Positions 5,750 to 9,770 of a DNA stretch of 9,770 nt are shown here, piece after piece. The translations under genes were made by a program, and so were the position numbers. Each line of letters starts with the position of its first letter. The stretch's first letter is position 1. The stretch is from Acetofilamentum sp. (GTDB lineage Bacteria > Bacteroidota > Bacteroidia > Bacteroidales > JAFGXI01): NCBI GenBank assembly GCA_020720565.1, contig DYOK01000099.1:1-9770 (forward strand). The letters run 5' to 3'. A model generated the notes under the pieces. That model was given only the letters and a program-made list of their open reading frames with translations, had not been told where the DNA came from and searched no databases.

Positions 5750-6391
5750 TTAGTGTTTTAAATTAAGTTGACCCAAATATTCGGCAACTCCAGCGGTGGT
5801 AGGGGTCATCGCTTTTTCGCCTTCTTTCCAGTTTGCAGGACAAACTTCGCCATGTTTTTCGAAGTAATGTAGAGCGTCAACCATGCGAATGGCTTCATCA
5901 ATATTTCTTCCGAGTGGTAAATCGTTTACTACTTCGTGACGGATAACGCCTTTTTTGTCAATTAAGAATGTGCCACGAAAGGCTACGGGAGCACCCATAA
6001 ATGCCGAATTTCCATCCTCGTTGATATCGTATTCGCCAGCTAATACACCGTAGTTTTCAGTGATAGTTTTCGATAAATCGGCAACCAGTGGATATTTTAC
6101 ACCTTTAATACCACCATCTTTTAATTCGGTTCTTAACCAAGCTAAATGCGAGAATTCCGAATCGATAGAGCATCCAACCACTTGAACGTTTCTTTTTTCG
6201 AATTCTGCCATTTTCTCTTGAAAGGCTAAAATCTCGGTAGGGCAAACAAATGTAAAATCTAAAGGATAAAAGAAGAAAATGACTTCTTTCTTTCCAATGT
6301 ACTGTTCTAAAGAGAACCCTTCTGTAATTTCGGTTCCGTTTACTACTGCAGTCGCAGTAAATTTAGGGGCTTTTTTTCCAACTAAGCTCAT
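5750..6391 (-). CDS. typical 2-Cys peroxiredoxin (AhpC/Prx1 family)
   Basis: 213 residues, ATG start. It reduces hydrogen peroxide and organic hydroperoxides in the cytoplasm. The peroxidatic Cys50 lies in FYPLDFTFVCPTE and the resolving Cys184 in GEVCPANW, the classic arrangement for disulfide-linked dimers and decamers. Other landmarks are VGCSIDSEFSHLAW (73-85) with a third Cys74, YPLVAD (100-105), and FRGTFLIDKKGVIRH (138-152) with conserved Arg139. A GGIKG stretch near 93-97 resembles part of the GGLG motif of oxidation-sensitive enzymes, but I see no C-terminal YF motif, so sensitivity cannot be judged. It starts three bases after the perR stop, so the two are surely co-transcribed. There is no ahpF in the window, so its reductant is unknown. 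Confidence 0.95.
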   Translation of the reverse strand: MSLVGKKAPKFTATAVVNGTEITEGFSLEQYIGKKEVIFFFYPLDFTFVCPTEILAFQEKMAEFEKRNVQVVGCSIDSEFSHLAWLRTELKDGGIKGVKYPLVADLSKTITENYGVLAGEYDINEDGNSAFMGAPVAFRGTFLIDKKGVIRHEVVNDLPLGRNIDEAIRMVDALHYFEKHGEVCPANWKEGEKAMTPTTAGVAEYLGQLNLKH

Positions 6392-6394
6392 GTT

Positions 6395-6808
6395 TTAATT
6401 ATTGTTTTGTAAGGTTAAACATTGGTTACAGATTCCTGTAACATTAAATTGAATATCTTGAATGACTAATTTTTGTGACAATATTTGATTCAAATCTTGA
6501 GTAAGAAACAAATCGCTTACTTGCCCACATACACTACACTTAAAGTGTCCATGTTGTCTCATTTCTGCATCAAATCTTGTTTCGTGGCCTTCGATATGAA
6601 CTTCGTTAACCAAGTTTTTCTCTTTTAATGCACTCAATACATTGTATACTGTGGTTTTAGAAAGTGAAGGAATTTCGGATTTAAACTTCGCAAAAATATC
6701 ATACGCAGTTGGGTGGGTTTTGGTTTCCATTAAGTATCCAAAAATTTTCACCCTTTGGTACGATGGCGAAATGCCATGTTTTTTTAATATGTTAATAGTT
6801 TGTTCCAA
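6395..6808 (-). CDS. perR: PerR peroxide-sensing repressor (Fur family)
   Basis: 137 residues from a TTG start: an in-frame stop (6809-6811) directly precedes it, and there is no ATG before residue 27, inside the DNA-binding domain. The winged helix covers about 1-78. The regulatory metal ligands of Bacillus subtilis PerR (His37, Asp85, His91, His93, Asp104) all appear here shifted by exactly five: His32, Asp80, His86, His88, Asp99. Asp99 rather than Glu is the usual sign of PerR instead of Fur. The structural zinc site is CSVC (91-94) and CNQC (127-130). PerR with iron is oxidised by peroxide at its histidines and leaves the DNA. It is first in an operon with peroxiredoxin, a small winged-helix gene and superoxide reductase, and a PerR box covers its own promoter, so autorepression is expected. 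Confidence 0.93.
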   Translation of the reverse strand: MEQTINILKKHGISPSYQRVKIFGYLMETKTHPTAYDIFAKFKSEIPSLSKTTVYNVLSALKEKNLVNEVHIEGHETRFDAEMRQHGHFKCSVCGQVSDLFLTQDLNQILSQKLVIQDIQFNVTGICNQCLTLQNNN

Positions 6809-6816
6809 TTACAATT

Positions 6817-6831
6817 TTATAATGATTACAA
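6817..6831. promoter_or_regulatory. PerR box (operator)
   Basis: TTATAATGATTACAA differs from the B. subtilis PerR consensus TTATAATnATTATAA at one position. It lies 9-23 bases upstream of the perR start codon and overlaps the -7 element, so bound PerR would block RNA polymerase. Confidence 0.8.
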
Positions 6832-6859
6832 ATTTAGAATAAATCTAAATAAATGCAAA
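6829..6859 (-). promoter_or_regulatory. perR operon promoter
   Basis: On the minus strand TTTG (6856-6859) is followed after 19 bases by TAAATTTG (6829-6836), the Bacteroidetes -33/-7 pattern. Transcription would start near 6822, leaving a leader of roughly 14 bases before the TTG start codon. Confidence 0.75.
6834..6848. promoter_or_regulatory. second, degenerate PerR-like box
   Basis: TTAGAATAAATCTAA is an imperfect 7-1-7 dyad matching 11 of the 14 fixed PerR box positions, with perfect flanking arms TTTAGA/TCTAAA (6833-6838, 6844-6849). It is centred 17 bases from the first box, inside the promoter spacer. It may be a weaker second site. Confidence 0.4.
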
Positions 6860-6861
6860 TA

Positions 6862-6885
6862 TTTTTTCTTTTTTTTTCTTTTTTT
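6862..6885 (-). promoter_or_regulatory. A-tract block, UP-element-like
   Basis: Three T-runs of 6, 9 and 7 bases separated by single C are A-tracts on the minus strand, lying about 40-63 bases upstream of the inferred perR start site. The position and roughly helical phasing fit an UP element or intrinsic bend. The role is inferred. Confidence 0.45.
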
Positions 6886-7069
6886 ATGCAATTAGAATAA
6901 AACTGTGTCTGATTTCACTAAACTAAGGGCTTGTTGTGATGTCAATGACGAAAGTAATCAATAGGCCGGAGATATTAGATGATTCATATTCAGTTAAATA
7001 TAAGGTGTTTATATTTTCTATTTAAATTTAGAACTAAATTTTTTGTTAGGCAGAATTAAATCGAAGTTT

Positions 7070-7120
7070 TTATGTCAAAAAATGATAAAAAATCTAAAAG
7101 TCGGTTTTAGTTTGGCATAA
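7070..7120. repeat. nested inverted repeat before the coiled-coil gene
   Basis: Outer arms TTATGTCAAA (7070-7079) and TTTGGCATAA (7111-7120) match in nine of ten positions, with one G-T pair. Inner arms CTAAAA (7094-7099) and TTTTAG (7105-7110) enclose GTCGG. The structure ends six bases before a -7 box, so it may be an operator; it would not be in the transcript from that promoter. Confidence 0.4.
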
Positions 7121-7126
7121 GACCAT

Positions 7127-7134
7127 TAGCTTTG
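7127..7134 (+). promoter_or_regulatory. promoter -7 element of the coiled-coil/DUF454/arcA operon
   Basis: TAGCTTTG matches TAnnTTTG and ends 16 bases before the ATG at 7151. A TTTG at 7111-7114 is only 12 bases upstream, shorter than the usual 19, so the -33 element is unclear. Confidence 0.5.
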
Positions 7135-7150
7135 TAAAAAAAATAAAACT

Positions 7151-8077
7151 ATGTTGAATTTATCAAAAGATTCGTCGAATAATCAAATGCCAGGCGAATC
7201 TAAAGAATGTAAAAATAATGGGCTATTAGCTTTAATTGGTCTTTTGGTTGTAATCTCTGCTGCGGGCTGGTATTTATATTTTACTGCAAAAGAACAAACC
7301 GTTAAAACTGTAACTCAATTGGTCGAAGTCAATTCGGAGAAAGATGAGGTAACTAATGAATTGAAAGAATTGATTGTTCAATACGAAGATTTAAAAACAG
7401 ATAACGACGAAGTTAATCAAAAACTATCAGCCGAACAGTCCAGAATTGAAGCTTTGCTCGAAGAACTAAAAACTGTAAAATCGAATAATCATTATCAAAT
7501 TTCTAAATATAAGAAAGAGCTTTCGACACTTCGCGAAATAATGAAGAGCTATATTTTTCAAATTGACTCATTGAACACGCTTAATGTCAATTTGAGAAAA
7601 GAAAATTCTTCTGTGACCGAAGAAAACAGTCGAATCAGTTCCAAAAACAAAGAATTAGAAGAGCTGACTAGCAATTTAAGCTCGACTGTCGAAAAAGCAG
7701 CAGTGTTAAGAGCCATCAATATTTCGGCTGTAGCCCTTAATAAAAAAGGAAAAGAAACCGCTAAGGTTAACAAATCGGAAAAAATAAAAGTTTGCTTTAC
7801 CTTAGCGGAAAATACAGTTGCACCAGCAGGTAATCAGTTGGTATACATGCGATTGGTATCGCCTTCGGGGCAAGTGTTGGGGGCATCAGGTAATGTGGTC
7901 AATATTAATGGAACGGATATTCATTTTTCCGATAAACGAGAGGTGGAGTATGGTAATAAAGATATCGATGTTTGTATTTTTTGGGCAAAAACCAACGAAT
8001 TGGTCGAAGGAGAATATCAAGTAGAATTGGTGAGTAGAGGGAGTGTGATTGGTAAAAGCTCAATTTATTTGAAATAG
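7151..8077 (+). CDS. membrane-anchored coiled-coil protein with C-terminal beta domain, unknown function
   Basis: 308 residues, ATG start. About 23 polar residues precede one membrane helix (24-44), then a long Glu/Lys/Leu-rich coiled coil (about 48-183), then a beta-rich domain (about 184-308) with VCFTLAENTVAPAGNQLVYMRLVSPSGQVLG and KDIDVCIFWAK, ending GKSSIYLK. With no cleavable leader, the coiled coil and C-terminal domain are likely outside the cytoplasm, held by the N-terminal helix. The two Cys of the beta domain (215 and 275), each followed by a hydrophobic strand, could pair. I do not recognise a named family. It is first in a likely operon, seven bases before the DUF454 gene and upstream of arginine deiminase. 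The function is unknown; a structural or scaffold role in the envelope is a guess from its shape. Confidence 0.85.
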   Translation: MLNLSKDSSNNQMPGESKECKNNGLLALIGLLVVISAAGWYLYFTAKEQTVKTVTQLVEVNSEKDEVTNELKELIVQYEDLKTDNDEVNQKLSAEQSRIEALLEELKTVKSNNHYQISKYKKELSTLREIMKSYIFQIDSLNTLNVNLRKENSSVTEENSRISSKNKELEELTSNLSSTVEKAAVLRAINISAVALNKKGKETAKVNKSEKIKVCFTLAENTVAPAGNQLVYMRLVSPSGQVLGASGNVVNINGTDIHFSDKREVEYGNKDIDVCIFWAKTNELVEGEYQVELVSRGSVIGKSSIYLK

Positions 8078-8084
8078 TTTTTTT

Positions 8085-8495
8085 TTGAAAATAGATCCGT
8101 CTCATAAACTAAGCGTCAAAAAAATACTTTTATATATTTTAGGGTATCTTTTTTTAGGTATAGGTATAGTTGGAATTTTCTTGCCAATTTTACCTACGAC
8201 ACCTTTTTTGCTTTTGGCTGCCAGCGTATTTTTGCACACCGATAAAAAAGTGTACCGTTGGATGATGACCAACAAATGGTTTGGTCCATCGTTCCGAAAT
8301 TATGTTAAAAATCATACTGTATCAGCAAAAGTAAAATGGACTTCCTTGCTAATTCTATTTTTTACTATGAGCTATTCTATTATTTTTGCAACAGAACTAC
8401 TTTGGTTGAGGGTAGTGCTTATGGTGATTGCTATTTTGGTAGCTATACATATATTAAAACTTAAAACCATCGACGATAAAATACAAACTTTATGA
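8085..8495 (+). CDS. DUF454 (YbaN-like) inner membrane protein
   Basis: 136 residues from a TTG start. The frame is closed by a TGA at 8070-8072 and no ATG or GTG occurs between there and the conserved membrane region, so TTG is the only standard start. The family signature is clear: a first helix (14-33), then GIFLPILPTTPFLLLAASVF (30-49), a basic stretch and WMMTNKWFGPSFRNY (59-73), then two more helices (about 86-102 and 105-125). YbaN/DUF454 proteins are small inner membrane proteins of unknown function. It begins seven bases after the coiled-coil gene, directly after a run of nine T, and overlaps the arginine deiminase start by four bases (ATGA), so translation is probably coupled on both sides. 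Confidence 0.9.
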   Translation: MKIDPSHKLSVKKILLYILGYLFLGIGIVGIFLPILPTTPFLLLAASVFLHTDKKVYRWMMTNKWFGPSFRNYVKNHTVSAKVKWTSLLILFFTMSYSIIFATELLWLRVVLMVIAILVAIHILKLKTIDDKIQTL

Positions 8496-9745
8496 GTCAA
8501 GAATACAAAGTCAATTTAAATTCTGAAATAGGCCAGCTCGAAGCCGTTATTTTGCATAAACCAGGTGCAGAAGTAGAGAATATGAAGCCGGCTAATGCAC
8601 ACAGAGCCCTTTACAGCGATATTTTAAATGTAGAAGTAGCTAACCAAGAATACGCCGAGTTTATATCTGTTTTAGACAAACTAACTACAACTTTCGAAAT
8701 GCAAGATTTGCTTCGAACAATTCTGCAAAACGACACGGTAAGGCAATCTTTGGTCAACGATTTGTGGTTGGACGAAGAGCATTATGGCGACGATACATTT
8801 GTTAAACAGCTAAGTACCGAGCAACTTTCGATTCAATTGATAGAGGGTATTCGAATGCAGAAAAATTCGCTGTCAAAATTTTTGATGGATGACCGATATT
8901 CGCTTAAACCATTGTATAATTTCTTTTTTATGCGCGATGCCTCGATGTCGTTTGGCGACAAAGTGGTGGTTGGGAAAATGGCCAATGCCATTCGTAGCCG
9001 CGAAGCATTGATAATGGATTACATTTTTAAGTACCATCCTTTTTTCGAAGCAGAGACCATTAATCTGAATAATGCACCTCAAAACGCTAAGATGAACATG
9101 GAAGGTGGCGATTTTTTAGTGCCTCGCCACGATATTTTACTCATTGGTATGGGCATTAGAACAAGCCCAGAAGCCATCGATTTTTTAATAAACGAATTGA
9201 ATAATCGTAAAGCCAAGAAGCACATCATCATTCAAGAATTACCTCATTCGCCAGAGTCGTTTATCCATTTAGACATGGTGTTTACTTTGCTAGACCACGA
9301 TAAATGTATGGTTTACTCGCCCATTATTTTAGGGAACAATCAATACCGAACCATTCAAATTGATATTGAAGGTGGTAAAACACAAAAAATTGAGGAAGTG
9401 CCTCATATACTCCACGCTCTTAAACAACTAGGAATGGATTTGCAACCCATTTACTGTGGTGGTTCAACCGACCGTTGGATTCAAGACCGTGAGCAATGGC
9501 ACAGTGGAGCCAATTTCTTTGCATTTGCACCGGGTAAAGTCATTGGATATGGCCGAAATTCGCATACCATCGAAGCGTTAAACCAAGCAGGATTCGACAT
9601 TATTTCTGCATACGATGTTTTGGAAGACAATATTGATATTTCTAAATACCACAAATGTGTGATTACCATCGAGGGCTCTGAGCTGGCCCGTGGCGGTGGA
9701 GGTGCCCGTTGTATGACTATGCCTGTCAGGCGAAAAACAATTTAG
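8492..9745 (+). CDS. arcA: arginine deiminase
   Basis: 417 residues, ATG start, full family length. It hydrolyses L-arginine to L-citrulline and ammonia in the cytoplasm. The catalytic set is complete by comparison with Pseudomonas ArcA: Asp149 in FMRDASMSFG, Glu204 in MEGGDFLV, His259 and Asp261 in HLDMVFTLLD, and the nucleophile Cys407 in GGGGARCMTMP near the C-terminus. The GSELARGGGG loop and WIQDREQWHSGANFFAF segment are also typical. The start overlaps the DUF454 stop by four bases. No ornithine carbamoyltransferase, carbamate kinase or arginine/ornithine antiporter is seen in the window, so the usual arc operon is absent on this side; what lies beyond 9770 is unknown. It may serve nitrogen supply or acid defence rather than ATP production. 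Confidence 0.95.
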   Translation: MSQEYKVNLNSEIGQLEAVILHKPGAEVENMKPANAHRALYSDILNVEVANQEYAEFISVLDKLTTTFEMQDLLRTILQNDTVRQSLVNDLWLDEEHYGDDTFVKQLSTEQLSIQLIEGIRMQKNSLSKFLMDDRYSLKPLYNFFFMRDASMSFGDKVVVGKMANAIRSREALIMDYIFKYHPFFEAETINLNNAPQNAKMNMEGGDFLVPRHDILLIGMGIRTSPEAIDFLINELNNRKAKKHIIIQELPHSPESFIHLDMVFTLLDHDKCMVYSPIILGNNQYRTIQIDIEGGKTQKIEEVPHILHALKQLGMDLQPIYCGGSTDRWIQDREQWHSGANFFAFAPGKVIGYGRNSHTIEALNQAGFDIISAYDVLEDNIDISKYHKCVITIEGSELARGGGGARCMTMPVRRKTI

Positions 9746-9770
9746 TAATAGGACATAAAAAAAGCGAACA

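Larger units (their letters stand above)
6809..7150. other. divergent regulatory region, 342 bases
   Basis: Between perR (minus) and the coiled-coil gene (plus) lie the perR promoter with its PerR boxes, a phased A-tract block, a stretch from about 6902 to 7069 with nothing I can interpret beyond a 28-codon ORF (6939-7025) of no support, and a nested inverted repeat next to the plus-strand promoter. Confidence 0.65.

Noticed and set aside
6939..7025. 28-codon ATG ORF in the perR/coiled-coil gap
   Set aside because: Too short, no ribosome binding site or recognisable motif, expected by chance in AT-rich DNA.
9746..9770. A-rich tail after arginine deiminase as the start of a terminator
   Set aside because: Begins like a hairpin with an A-run and GCGAACA, but the window ends before a second arm can be seen.
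1..9770. Mobile element, phage or defence island
   Set aside because: No transposase, integrase, terminal repeats, tRNA boundary or known defence domains; genes and base composition look like ordinary chromosome.

Overview
The window is AT-rich chromosomal DNA from a member of the Bacteroidota. Evidence for this is a DUF3078-type outer-membrane protein, a lipoprotein with acidic residues just after the lipid-modified cysteine, weak ribosome binding sites, and several promoters of the Bacteroidetes type (TAnnTTTG, in the best case with an upstream TTTG 19 bases away). PerR, a two-cysteine peroxiredoxin and a superoxide reductase together suggest an anaerobe or microaerophile, perhaps Bacteroidales-like. 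I cannot name a genus. I see no rRNA, tRNA, CRISPR array, insertion sequence or integrase.

Layout. (1) Bases 8-1914, minus strand: lemA, then two TPM-domain genes that overlap each other by 20 bases; probably an envelope-associated operon. (2) Bases 1915-2379: divergent intergenic region with inverted repeats and an unproven 37-codon ORF. (3) Bases 2380-4450, plus strand: a DUF3078 outer-membrane protein, then a surface-type lipoprotein gene with two related domains, broken by a frameshift in or just after a Gly/Asn-rich linker. A strong bidirectional hairpin terminator follows. (4) Bases 4519-4902, minus strand: a small exported protein with a Tat-like leader. (5) Bases 5124-6808, minus strand: an oxidative-stress operon in the order perR, peroxiredoxin, 60-residue winged-helix protein, superoxide reductase, with a terminator-like hairpin after it. 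(6) Bases 6809-7150: divergent regulatory region. A near-perfect PerR box lies on the perR promoter, preceded by phased A-tracts. (7) Bases 7151-9745, plus strand: a tight operon of a membrane-anchored coiled-coil protein of unknown function, a DUF454 (YbaN-like) membrane protein and an arginine deiminase with its full catalytic set.

How the genes work together. The peroxide/superoxide operon is the clearest unit. PerR senses peroxide through its metal site and represses its own operon; superoxide reductase turns superoxide into hydrogen peroxide, and the peroxiredoxin removes the peroxide. The small winged-helix protein between the two enzymes is the least explained member. The coiled-coil/DUF454/arginine deiminase cluster is linked by spacing only, and its common function is unknown. 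I found no clearly new defence or mobile system. The best leads are the 60-residue regulator with one cysteine, the PerR-box promoter, the frameshifted two-domain lipoprotein and the unknown coiled-coil protein.
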